DNA of 64,000 nt from Saccharopolyspora phatthalungensis (GTDB lineage Bacteria > Actinomycetota > Actinomycetes > Mycobacteriales > Pseudonocardiaceae), in assembly GCF_014203395.1 (NCBI RefSeq), contig NZ_JACHIW010000002.1:1550001-1614000 (forward strand), read 5' to 3'. Shown here piece by piece: positions 25,806 to 33,958 of the stretch (positions within the stretch are counted from its first letter, which is position 1; each line of letters starts with the position of its first letter). Position numbers and translations under genes: made by a program. The notes under the pieces were generated by a model. It did not search any database. It was not told where the DNA came from and saw only the letters and a list, made by a program, of their open reading frames with translations.

Positions 25806-26956
25806 GAAACGCCGTTCACCGCCGTGATCAACGCCGCGACCTTCGTGGCCACATCGGCGGCTTCGACGATCAGCCCGCGCAGGCGCTTGAGCGCGAGGAC
25901 GAACCTGCTCTTGCCGTCGGGCGTGTTCTCCGCCAGCGCCTTGGCTGCGAGATCGAGCTCGTCCTGCGCCGCCACGTAGGTGACGGTGTCGAGCGTGCCC
26001 CTCGACCGGGCGCGGGCCAGCTCTGTACGGACGGCCGCGAGTTCGGCCGCGAGGTCAGTCGTCGACGACAGAGGTGGCGTCGCGCCGATCGTTACGACGC
26101 TGCCGGTGACCTCTTTGGCCTGGATGCCGACCGTGCTGCCCTGCGCGATGTTGGTGACGCCATCGGTGTTGGCCCTGTTGCGGTACTGCATGGGGCTGTG
26201 CTCCCGTTCCTTGATGAGTTTCTCGGCGAGGCGGGCGGCGAACGCCGCTGCGTTGTCCGCGGCCCGCGGCTGCCACGTGCCGTCGTCGTCGGTGTTCTTG
26301 GTTCCGTCGGCCTTGTCACTGATGCCGCGCACGATCGCCACCGGCGCCCCGTTGAGGTGTCCGGCCTGGGCCACGCCAGCGGACTCCATCTCGATCGCCA
26401 GCGCATCGTTGTAGTGCTGGCGAATCCACTTCGCTTCGTAGGAGATCCGCGAGTTCTGCACGACCTCGCCAGCTGCGATCGCGCCGAAGCGGACCGACGG
26501 TGTTCTCGCGGGCGGGGCCGAAATGTTGTCGGTCCAGTCGCCCATGCGTGCCAGGTGGGAGGCGAGCTGGATGATCCCGTGCGCTGTCTCCCACACCCGA
26601 GGACGAGCCTTGAGCCCGTCGTCCTCACTGGTCCCGCCGTGGTAGGCGTAGACGTGCGTGGCCACCACGACATCACCCAGCGGGGTGGCATCCCACAACG
26701 CCCCGGCCACACCGACGAACAACACCGCCAGCGGCTCGAACTCCTGGATCGCCCGCTCGGCCAGCACCGCCGAGGACTGATTTCCCTTACTGGTCAACGC
26801 AAGTGCCACCTGGCAGCGCGTGCCTCGCAGGGTTCCGACCTCGAACCGCGTACCCCGCTCATGCACCCACACCTGCGGATCGGCCAGTCTCCACCGCACA
26901 GCCTCGTACTCGAGGTTCAAGGCGGTGAGCACCACCACCACGTTGTCCGTCATCAC
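25802..26956 (-). CDS. MTAN/PNP-fold nucleosidase fused to a RHIM-like motif
   Basis: 384 aa. Residues 1-250 are a PNP_UDP_1 nucleoside phosphorylase/nucleosidase domain, with VGVAGAL, the active-site IEMESAGVAQAG (188-199) and the late Asp in RGISDKAD (210-217). Residues 275-291 read TVGIQAKEVTGSVVTIG, a RHIM-like motif matching that of the downstream membrane protein, followed by an 85-residue helical tail (AELAAVRTELARARSR...). Such domains occur as effectors or sensors in bacterial conflict systems. It overlaps both neighbours by 4 nt. The nucleoside or nucleotide substrate is unknown. Confidence 0.85.
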   Translation of the reverse strand: MMTDNVVVVLTALNLEYEAVRWRLADPQVWVHERGTRFEVGTLRGTRCQVALALTSKGNQSSAVLAERAIQEFEPLAVLFVGVAGALWDATPLGDVVVATHVYAYHGGTSEDDGLKARPRVWETAHGIIQLASHLARMGDWTDNISAPPARTPSVRFGAIAAGEVVQNSRISYEAKWIRQHYNDALAIEMESAGVAQAGHLNGAPVAIVRGISDKADGTKNTDDDGTWQPRAADNAAAFAARLAEKLIKEREHSPMQYRNRANTDGVTNIAQGSTVGIQAKEVTGSVVTIGATPPLSSTTDLAAELAAVRTELARARSRGTLDTVTYVAAQDELDLAAKALAENTPDGKSRFVLALKRLRGLIVEAADVATKVAALITAVNGVS

Positions 26957-27681
26957 TGCCGTTCCTCCTCCGTCGCTGGGTCGGGGCGCACCAAGGGTGG
27001 ATGCAACACCGTCGTCGCCCCGGCCCGAAATAGCCGCGCAGGCCGCCCCTTCGTGGCCTTGCGCTCGTCACCGGCTGATTCGATGAACCCCGGAACCTTC
27101 TGCACCTTCCGGTAGAAGTTCCGCGGATCCAGCTCCACCCCCCAGACCGCTTCGTAGACCTGCTGCAACTCGGCGATCGTGAACGTCGCGCCGCAAAACG
27201 CCGTCGCCAGCGCCGTATGCTCCAACTTGCCCCGCGCCCGCTCCACCCCATCGGCTACGATCTGCCGATGGTCGAAGGCCAGGCCCAACCGACCGGCCAG
27301 TACGTCCTCGACCGGCTCCCAACCGGCACCGGCCGCGTCAGTGCCGGCGACCGGTTCCGGGAGCCCTGGCGCGATCGCCAGATACGCCACCGAGATCACC
27401 CGGCCACGCGGATCACGGGCAGGCTTCCCATAGGTACCCAGCTGTTCCAGATGCAGCTGCGCACCGTCTAGGTCCGCCTCCTCCCGCAACTCCCGCGCCG
27501 CGGCCTCCGCGATGCCCTCGCCGGCGTTGTTCAAGAACCCACCAGGCAAGGCACGCTCACCTAGGTACGGCTCGACACCACGCTCCACCAGCAGCACATG
27601 AAGACTTGCCTCCCGCAACGTCAGGATCACCAGATCCACCGTCACGAGAACTTCCGGAGGCGACCACGACTCATCAACCAC
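26953..27681 (-). CDS. NrtR-like Nudix hydrolase / winged-helix regulator
   Basis: 242 aa. The N-terminal Nudix domain includes ERALPGGFLNNAGEGIAEAA and AARELREEADL, a near-consensus box with one extra residue before the Glu and no final Gly, so catalysis may be weak or lost. The C-terminal winged helix (FTIAELQQVYEAVWGVELDP, then RNFYRKVQKVPGFI) is typical of NrtR-type regulators, which bind ADP-ribose-like ligands and DNA. GTG start at 27681. It is the first gene of the operon with the nucleosidase and membrane protein. ADP-ribose or nucleotide sensing and autoregulation are inferred. Confidence 0.85.
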   Translation of the reverse strand: MVDESWSPPEVLVTVDLVILTLREASLHVLLVERGVEPYLGERALPGGFLNNAGEGIAEAAARELREEADLDGAQLHLEQLGTYGKPARDPRGRVISVAYLAIAPGLPEPVAGTDAAGAGWEPVEDVLAGRLGLAFDHRQIVADGVERARGKLEHTALATAFCGATFTIAELQQVYEAVWGVELDPRNFYRKVQKVPGFIESAGDERKATKGRPARLFRAGATTVLHPPLVRPDPATEEERQ

Positions 27682-27700
27682 GACAGGGACCCTAGCTTAT

Positions 27701-27713
27701 TGTCACTTCGACA
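27701..27713. promoter_or_regulatory. Small inverted repeat upstream of the Nudix operon
   Basis: TGTC-acttc-GACA, 20 nt upstream of the GTG start, in a locally AT-richer stretch. Possible operator for the NrtR-like product; short arms make this tentative. Confidence 0.25.
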
Positions 27714-27907
27714 GAAAGGGAGGTTGGGCGCACATCGGCACTTTCACTACGAATGCAGTAACACGGCTGCCACCCGGCGGCCCGCCGCCGCTCACCCACC
27801 GAACCGTGCTCTCATCACTCGGGTGCGCTACGCCTGCCATGCTCTCGACGTGGCCCGGGAAGCGTCGAACCTGAGCAGCATGACCACAGCTCGGTGCAGG
27901 AAAACGC

Positions 27908-30145
27908 TCAAACGTGCTGCGCGAGTGTTCCGCCGGTGACGCGAAACCGTAATCGGACGCGGGCTTCGGCGACCATTGCCGGTTCGAGCCCGCCGTGGGC
28001 CTCGTCGGCGCGCCGCCAGAGCGCCACCGCTTCCGTGCCGCGCCCACCGCACGCCGCCACATTGCCCAGACCGGTAAGGGCACGCGCTTGCTCGTAGTGC
28101 GACGCCTGCGAGCCGGCTCGGTCAGCGGCGCGTTGGTAGGCCGCAGCGGCCCGCCGGTGCTCACCGGCTTCGAAGTGGACCCAGGCGAGGCAGTTCAGCG
28201 CGCGCACCGCATCTGCTTCGAGGGCGAGTTCTTCGGCCTCGGCCAGTGCCCGTTCAGCCGCATCGGCGGCTTCCGGGTACTGCCGCAACGCGGTCTGGGC
28301 CAACGCGATTCCTCGTCGCGTGATCGCCGCGTTGCGCACGTTGCCGACCCGTTCGTAATGCCCGAGCGCGAAGCTCAGGTTCCGCACCGCCGTTTCGTGA
28401 TCCCCGCGGAAGTGCTCGACCCAGCCGCAGTTGGCCCGCACCGTGATCTCGCCGTGCTCATCACCGATCTCCCGGTACAGATCGAGCGCATCCCGGTAGC
28501 ACTCCGCAGCCCCGGCAAGATCTCCCCGATCGGCCAGTGCAACGCCGAGGTGCGAGTTCGTGCCGGCCAACGCCCACCGGTCGCCTAACTCCGCTGCGGC
28601 CTCCCGAGCCCGGCGATGAACCGCGATCCACGGATCCCACAACTTCGTCTCGAAGAAAAACCCCCGCAGCACGAACGCCAGATGCCAGCAGCGCTCGTAC
28701 TCCCCGAACTGCTGGGCGGCGCGACTCAGCTCCACCAGGTTCTGCCACTCCACGCGGAACCAGGCCATGGCCTGCGCGCGGCCGGCGAACCGCAGCGGCT
28801 CCGGAGGATCCAGGTGACGCGCCCACTCCGGCTGGTAGCGCCCAGGGATCAGCAGCCGGTCCGCCAACGCCGCAGTCGCGAGCATCGCGTCCAGCAGCCG
28901 ACGCAAACCCGCGACCTTCTGCTGCTCCGGCATTCCGGCCAGCACCGAGTCCCTGGCGAACGCTCGGACGATGTCGTGCAGCGCGAACCGGTCCTTCGCG
29001 GGTTGGCTCAGCAGGAAAGCCCCGTGCAGGCGTTCGGCGAGCCGATCCGCCGCCCGCGGGGCCACCCCGGTCAGCGCCGCCGCGGCGCACACGTCGAAAT
29101 CCCCGCCGGGGTGCAGCGACAGCAGGCCAAGCATCCGGGATTCTGCGGCGCCCAGGTCTCGCACTGACAGCTCCAGGGCCGCCGTGAGGCTGCGTTCACC
29201 GTCGTCGATCTCGCCGAACCAATCCGCCTCGTCGGTCAGCCGTCGGTGCAGCTCGGCGAGATCCCAAGCGGGATGGGCCCGCAGCCGCGCCGCCGCGATC
29301 CGCACTGCCAGCGGCAGACGCCCGCAGCGCTCGACGATCGAGCGCACCATGGCCCCCTCCGCGTCGACGTCCGCAATCGCGGCGAACAACCGCGCGGCGT
29401 CCACATCGGACAGCAGATCGAGCGAGACGTGCGTGGCACCGTCGAGCGAGGGCAGCCGGTTCCGGCTCGTCACCAGCACTCGGCACTTCGGTTCGGCAGG
29501 CAGCAGCGGGCGAACCTGGGCGGCGCCGGCCGCGTTGTCGAATACCAGCAGCACGCTTCGCCCGCGCAGCCGGGACCGGTACAACGCCGCGCGGTCGTCG
29601 ACGTCCGCCGGGATCTCGTCGACCGGGACATCCAGCATTCGCAGCAACCGGTCCAGCACCTCCGCCGGCTCGGCCGGCCCCCTCCCCGGGGTGTGGCCGC
29701 GCAGATCGACGAACAAGCAGCCGTCGGTGAAACCGGACTCCAGCCGGTGCGCGCACCGCACGGCGAGTTCCGTCTTGCCGACACCGCCCATCCCCGAAAC
29801 GACGCACACACCGCCGTCGGCCTCCAGCGCCGCCCGGATCGACCGCTGCCCAGCCAACCGCCCGACGAAGTGCGCGGACAGCGCGGGCAGTCCGGAAGGG
29901 CGGGTGTCCGGCCGCGTCCGGCGTCGCGCGGGCTCGTCGGGAAGCAACTCGACGAGCAGACCCGTCGCGCCCAGCTCCGCTTCGCACAACGCGGCCAGTG
30001 CGGGGCTCGGCGGTGCGGCGCCGGTCTCCACCTTGCTCAGGAAGCCCTTGCTGTAGTGGGTGCGAGCGGCCAGTGTGGACAGTGACAACCCCGCCCGTCG
30101 GCGCAGCCGCCTAAGCTCGGCACCGAAGTTCGAACTCTCACCCAT
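27908..30145 (-). CDS. HTH - NB-ARC - TPR protein (STAND-class regulator)
   Basis: 745 aa. An Xre-type HTH occupies 1-60 (LRRLRRRAGLSLSTLAARTH, KGFLSKVETG). The NB-ARC ATPase has Walker A SGMGGVGKTEL (117-127), Walker B VLLVFDN, sensor LVTSRNRLP and the GLPLA-like CGRLPLAVRIA. From about 480 on, a run of TPR units follows (LGVALADRGDLAGAAECYRD, ITRRGIALAQTALRQYPEAA and others). ATG 30145 has GAGGAGG 6 nt upstream; longer frames to 30523 are unsupported. Such proteins act as transcriptional activators or NLR-like sensors. No effector or RHIM-like motif is fused to it. Confidence 0.9.
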   Translation of the reverse strand: MGESSNFGAELRRLRRRAGLSLSTLAARTHYSKGFLSKVETGAAPPSPALAALCEAELGATGLLVELLPDEPARRRTRPDTRPSGLPALSAHFVGRLAGQRSIRAALEADGGVCVVSGMGGVGKTELAVRCAHRLESGFTDGCLFVDLRGHTPGRGPAEPAEVLDRLLRMLDVPVDEIPADVDDRAALYRSRLRGRSVLLVFDNAAGAAQVRPLLPAEPKCRVLVTSRNRLPSLDGATHVSLDLLSDVDAARLFAAIADVDAEGAMVRSIVERCGRLPLAVRIAAARLRAHPAWDLAELHRRLTDEADWFGEIDDGERSLTAALELSVRDLGAAESRMLGLLSLHPGGDFDVCAAAALTGVAPRAADRLAERLHGAFLLSQPAKDRFALHDIVRAFARDSVLAGMPEQQKVAGLRRLLDAMLATAALADRLLIPGRYQPEWARHLDPPEPLRFAGRAQAMAWFRVEWQNLVELSRAAQQFGEYERCWHLAFVLRGFFFETKLWDPWIAVHRRAREAAAELGDRWALAGTNSHLGVALADRGDLAGAAECYRDALDLYREIGDEHGEITVRANCGWVEHFRGDHETAVRNLSFALGHYERVGNVRNAAITRRGIALAQTALRQYPEAADAAERALAEAEELALEADAVRALNCLAWVHFEAGEHRRAAAAYQRAADRAGSQASHYEQARALTGLGNVAACGGRGTEAVALWRRADEAHGGLEPAMVAEARVRLRFRVTGGTLAQHV

Positions 30146-30249
30146 GTGCGTCCTCCTCAGGTGTTCGCGCAGTGTGCCAGATCCCAGCACCGAGTCGGTG
30201 ACGTTTTCGATTCGAGAGGCGGCCGGGCGAATCCCGGCCGCCGCTTTTG

Positions 30250-30327
30250 CTATCGCCCGCACATTCGGTTTCGGCCGAACACGAGGAACAGGAGCGGCAG
30301 GACCAGCGCAATGAAGTGGATCTGCAT
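30250..30327 (-). CDS. Tiny membrane peptide ORF (25 aa)
   Basis: ATG at 30327 encodes MQIHFIALVLPLLFLVFGRN and a short Cys-containing tail, i.e. a single hydrophobic helix with a basic end. It starts 4 nt after the stop of the 56-aa ORF upstream. No good SD of its own; coupling is possible. Real expression is uncertain. Confidence 0.35.
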   Translation of the reverse strand: MQIHFIALVLPLLFLVFGRNRMCGR

Positions 30328-30330
30328 CGC

Positions 30331-30501
30331 TCAGCACACCCCCTTTCCGGCCGCATTGCCGACGTCGCACGTGACGACCGGCGACTTCCTCGCGTCGGGT
30401 CCCGTGACGTGACCCGCCAACGCCGCTCCCGCGCAAAGTCCGATCACGAACAGCCAGAGCGCCAACCGCGCGAGCGACGAAAACGAACACAACATCTGCA
30501 T
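30331..30501 (-). CDS. Small secreted/membrane peptide ORF (56 aa)
   Basis: ATG 30501 has GGAGGG about 7 nt upstream. The product starts MQMLCSFSSLARLALWLFVI, a signal-like or TM segment ending in GLCAGAALAG, then a polar tail with two Cys residues. It lies just upstream of a second tiny membrane ORF and the STAND gene, all leftward. No family recognised; the SD/start pair and hydrophobic profile support it. Confidence 0.45.
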   Translation of the reverse strand: MQMLCSFSSLARLALWLFVIGLCAGAALAGHVTGPDARKSPVVTCDVGNAAGKGVC

Positions 30502-30734
30502 TTCGCCCCCTCCGGGACAACACGAATTCCTCGACCAGCGAAATCGGCGGAACGCGGCTCGACCGTTCTCGATCCGACGTGATCCATCGTGGAGTCGACC
30601 GGATGCGGGCGACAAGGAGTTTCCCGTTTCTAGCTCAGCAGGAAACGATACGACCGCTTCGCCGAGAGAGCAGCTGGACAACTGAAACCAGGTTGGCCAA
30701 CATTGACTCCCGTCCGTGATCACCAGGAGGGCTA

Positions 30735-31688
30735 GTGGACGGCAGAGCCAAGCGCTACGACGACGACTTGAAGCAGCTCCGCAAAAACCGGGGACTGTGC
30801 CTAGCGCGGGCCGACCAGATCGGTGCCGCGCTGCGCGAAGCCTGCGGCGTCGACTCCCAAGACACCCCGGCCGAGATCGTGCAGAAGGTCACAGACGCGG
30901 TGCTCCGCCATGCCGCGGCACTGGGGGAAGAACAGCGGGTGGCGGCACTCACGGCGTTGGGGCTCGATGGCCCGCAGACGCGGTTTCTCCAGGAACGGGA
31001 GCTGTGGCTGGCGCAGCGGTTAGAGCGGAATCCCCGCACCGCACGGCGGCGCATCCGGGAAGGCTTCGCCGAGCTGGCGTCACTCCTGGCCGGTAGCAGC
31101 CGACCGGCCCCCTGCCCGGCGGGCACCTGGCGCACCGAGCGGCTGCGGGTCCTACTCGCACTCGATCAGCCGCAGCCGGAGGCGTTCGTGTTCAGGCACG
31201 TGATCGCCGACGCGGAGGTTCTCGACGAGCTCGATCTGGCGGTGACGCTCACCGCGTCCGACCGCTCCGCGTCTGCGCGGGAAAACGATTTCTCGATCGA
31301 CGTGTTCGCCGGCGGCACGCTGGTGCACCGGACGCAGGAGACGAGTCAGCGGATCAGCCTCGCACTGCGGCCGCCGAAGCCCTTGCACTACGGGGAGAAG
31401 CACGAGATCGCGATGAGGTTCCGGGTGGCCGAGATGCTGCCGCACTACGTCTGCGTACCGAAGGGCGCGTGCGAGGAGTTCGATCTCACCGTGCGGTTCG
31501 GCGACCAGACTCCCCGGTCGATCGGACTGCTGGAGAAGGTGTTCCAAAACGACGTGCACGACGACGCGGTGACCGGACAGCCCCTAGAGCCGGACGGAGC
31601 GGGCGAGGTGCGGGCCCGTTTCCGGCACCTCGAACCGGGGTTCGCCTACGGCATCCGGTGGCAAGGGTCGGCCCAGGAGCCGAGTTGA
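30735..31688 (+). CDS. Hypothetical protein: helical HTH-like N-domain plus beta-rich C-domain
   Basis: 317 aa, not assigned to a named family. Residues 1-115 are helical and include LAQRLERNPRTARRRIREG, which reads like an HTH recognition helix. From about 135 on the sequence becomes beta-rich (LRVLLALDQPQPEAFVFRHV, DELDLAVTLTASDRS), like an immunoglobulin-type sandwich found in other actinomycete orphan proteins. GTG 30735 follows AGGAGG at 30725-30730. It lies divergent from the STAND unit and convergent with a SEFIR gene, so it may belong to the same conflict island. Confidence 0.6.
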   Translation: MDGRAKRYDDDLKQLRKNRGLCLARADQIGAALREACGVDSQDTPAEIVQKVTDAVLRHAAALGEEQRVAALTALGLDGPQTRFLQERELWLAQRLERNPRTARRRIREGFAELASLLAGSSRPAPCPAGTWRTERLRVLLALDQPQPEAFVFRHVIADAEVLDELDLAVTLTASDRSASARENDFSIDVFAGGTLVHRTQETSQRISLALRPPKPLHYGEKHEIAMRFRVAEMLPHYVCVPKGACEEFDLTVRFGDQTPRSIGLLEKVFQNDVHDDAVTGQPLEPDGAGEVRARFRHLEPGFAYGIRWQGSAQEPS

Positions 31689-31809
31689 TCGGCGCGGGTG
31701 TGCTTTATCAGCGGCGCGGGGTGGGACTCAGCTTGCAGGGCTGCCCCACAGCGTCCCAAACGGCTCAGACCTCGCCTGGCGGGGACAGCCCCAGCGCCGC
31801 GTACCCTCG

Positions 31810-32358
31810 CTAGGGCCTGGTCTCCCAGCCCGGAGACCCGGGACCGGACTTCGGTGGCAGCACCAGCGGTCGGCCGAGCTTCGGAGCAACATGCTCCGGC
31901 TGGAAGGTCAGGGTCCGGTACAACGCCTCGATCCCTGCCTCGCTCAATTCCGACACGTGGTAGCGGGTGCACCCGCTCGGTTGCAGGAAGCTTGGGATCT
32001 CCTCGACCAGGCGCCCCGGCAGCACGACGGGCAGGATGCGCCTGGTCCACTCGCTTCGGGACCGCTGCAGCCGCTCTCGCAGGTAGGCCACCTCCCACTG
32101 GCCACCCTGGTTCTCGTCGTCCGGCACCTCTCCGTTTCCCACCCGTCGGTAGCGCTCCGAAGCGATCACCAGGGTGTAGTTGCTCTCGTTGATGTACTTC
32201 TCGGCCCATTCCCCCCAGTTACGGCGATCGGGGTCGGCCCAGAAGTCGTTCACCGATCGGATCCCGTTTTTCGCCAGCAACTGCGCGAAGCGGAGCACTG
32301 CTTCGCGGTGCTCATCGCTGTCGTGCGTGTAAGAGATGAAAACGGTTGGTAGTCGCAC
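31810..32358 (-). CDS. SEFIR-domain protein (TIR-like)
   Basis: 182 aa, essentially one SEFIR domain: LPTVFISYTHDSDEHREAV at the N-terminus, FWADPDRRNWGEWAEKYI, then YTLVIASERY and ILPVVLPG. SEFIR is related to TIR; bacterial members are known anti-phage effectors associated with NAD depletion. GTG at 32358 with GAGGA upstream. It is divergent from a second SEFIR-containing gene only 58 bp away, suggesting one bidirectional regulatory unit. Confidence 0.85.
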   Translation of the reverse strand: MRLPTVFISYTHDSDEHREAVLRFAQLLAKNGIRSVNDFWADPDRRNWGEWAEKYINESNYTLVIASERYRRVGNGEVPDDENQGGQWEVAYLRERLQRSRSEWTRRILPVVLPGRLVEEIPSFLQPSGCTRYHVSELSEAGIEALYRTLTFQPEHVAPKLGRPLVLPPKSGPGSPGWETRP

Positions 32359-32416
32359 TGCTTCCTCTTCGTCTGGCCGACCTGGCGCTGCGGAGAGCTC
32401 ATGAAATCACGGCCCG

Positions 32417-33952
32417 GTGGACACCCGAACCACCACCACTGGACAAATACTGGACAACTCACCTCCTCCCCCGCACCGGCCGACGCCGATGTGGCACTTT
32501 CTCGCTAATGCCGATCATGAGAACGAAGGGCAGGTGGTCGTGCCTCATCCGGATCAAACCGGACGATCTCCGCAGGTCTACGTCTTCTGCGCGCAATACC
32601 CCGCCGAACATCGCGCTCTGGTACGAGATTTCGCCACAATGTTGCGCCTGGAGGCAGGGGTCGCCGCAGATCTGAAGGAATGGCGCACTGCGCAGCGGAC
32701 CGACGAGGTCGCCGACGAAATTGCGCAATTTCAGAAAGCGGATTTCGTCTTGGTGATGGCCTCACCGGAGATGCGCCGCCTGATGGACAGCACCCAGCAG
32801 GGGCCCGTCGGCGACACCACACACATCGGTGCCGCGCAGGCCCGAGACAAGCTCGCCGGAGACCTCCGAAAGGAACTCAAGCGGATGCTGCCCGTCGTGC
32901 TGCGCGATGCGACCGCAGCGGACATTCCCCGGATCTTGCAGCGAAACTCCGCCACCTTCTACCCGATCCGGGAACTCGACGTGGACAGCGACGGCGTCCA
33001 AGACCTGCTCCACGCATTGCACGATGTTCCGCGACATGCCAAGCCGCCGCTCGGCATCTGGACCCCGCCCGCCGCCGGACCGTGGGAGGCGCCCGGCGGG
33101 CAACAGGCGGAGTCGGTTGACGTGGTCCTCCAGCCCGGCGCGGTGATCGTCCTCGGCGAGCACACCTACCTGGTGCACGGCGAGGTCGAGACACCTGCGG
33201 GCGAAGGCGGCCCCGCCGTCCTCCGGCAAGCGCCGGCATTGCGCCTCGGCGACCCGAACGAACGGGTCTGGTTGCGACAGGTCGAGCGGAAGGCCGATAC
33301 CCGGGGCACCCGGGAAGCCTTCGCCGCGTTGGAAAAAGAGCACGAGCTGCTTGCCGAGCTCGACGGCCGGCGCCACGCCGCTCCCCGGCAGTCGGCGCTG
33401 GTCGACGCGGGCCGAACGCGGACTCTGGTGCTCGCTTGGCCACGGCGCAACGCACCGGCCGAGGACTTCCAGACGCTCGCCGACCACGTCCCGCACCCCA
33501 ACGAGCTCGACTCCATCGCGGTGCGGCGAACGTTGCACGCGCTGGCCGGCCTGTGCTGCCCGTTGGCGGCGCTGCACCGACACCAGTGCACCCATCGCGA
33601 ACTGGCACCGCACACGATTGTCCGGATCGACGACGGCCACCTCGCACTGCGCGATCTCGGCGCGGCGGGACGACCGGCGCTCCCCGGGGAGGACGGGTCC
33701 GTCTACCGGGCACCGGAGCAGACGCGCCTGCGGCGTGGGCGGATCGGCCCCTGGACCGATGTCTTTCGGCTGGCCGCGGTCGCCTACCACCTGATCAGCG
33801 GCCAAGTCCCGGACGAGGCTCGTCCGCTGCCGACCCGCGCGGTCTGCCCCGTGGCGCCGGATCAGGCGGCGACGGCCATCGATACCGCCCTGCATCCCGA
33901 CCCCGCCCGACGCCCCGCGGTCGCCGAACTGGCCACCGCATTCCGGATGTGA
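32417..33952 (+). CDS. SEFIR-like domain fused to a kinase-like (probable pseudokinase) domain
   Basis: 511 aa from the first GTG; the true start may be a later GTG near 32540, since the first 45 residues look unstructured. Residues 52-205 are SEFIR-like: QVYVFCAQYPAEHRALVRDF, ADFVLVMASPEMRRL, MLPVVLRD, NSATFYPIREL. Residues 235-511 have the protein-kinase fold, but HRD is HRE (393-395), DFG is DLG (413-415), and no clear VAIK lysine is seen; APE (432-434) and the C-lobe WTDVFRLAAVAYHLISG remain. It precedes the helicase by 6 nt. Likely a signalling adaptor/effector. Confidence 0.7.
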   Translation: MDTRTTTTGQILDNSPPPPHRPTPMWHFLANADHENEGQVVVPHPDQTGRSPQVYVFCAQYPAEHRALVRDFATMLRLEAGVAADLKEWRTAQRTDEVADEIAQFQKADFVLVMASPEMRRLMDSTQQGPVGDTTHIGAAQARDKLAGDLRKELKRMLPVVLRDATAADIPRILQRNSATFYPIRELDVDSDGVQDLLHALHDVPRHAKPPLGIWTPPAAGPWEAPGGQQAESVDVVLQPGAVIVLGEHTYLVHGEVETPAGEGGPAVLRQAPALRLGDPNERVWLRQVERKADTRGTREAFAALEKEHELLAELDGRRHAAPRQSALVDAGRTRTLVLAWPRRNAPAEDFQTLADHVPHPNELDSIAVRRTLHALAGLCCPLAALHRHQCTHRELAPHTIVRIDDGHLALRDLGAAGRPALPGEDGSVYRAPEQTRLRRGRIGPWTDVFRLAAVAYHLISGQVPDEARPLPTRAVCPVAPDQAATAIDTALHPDPARRPAVAELATAFRM

Positions 33953-33958
33953 AGCCGC

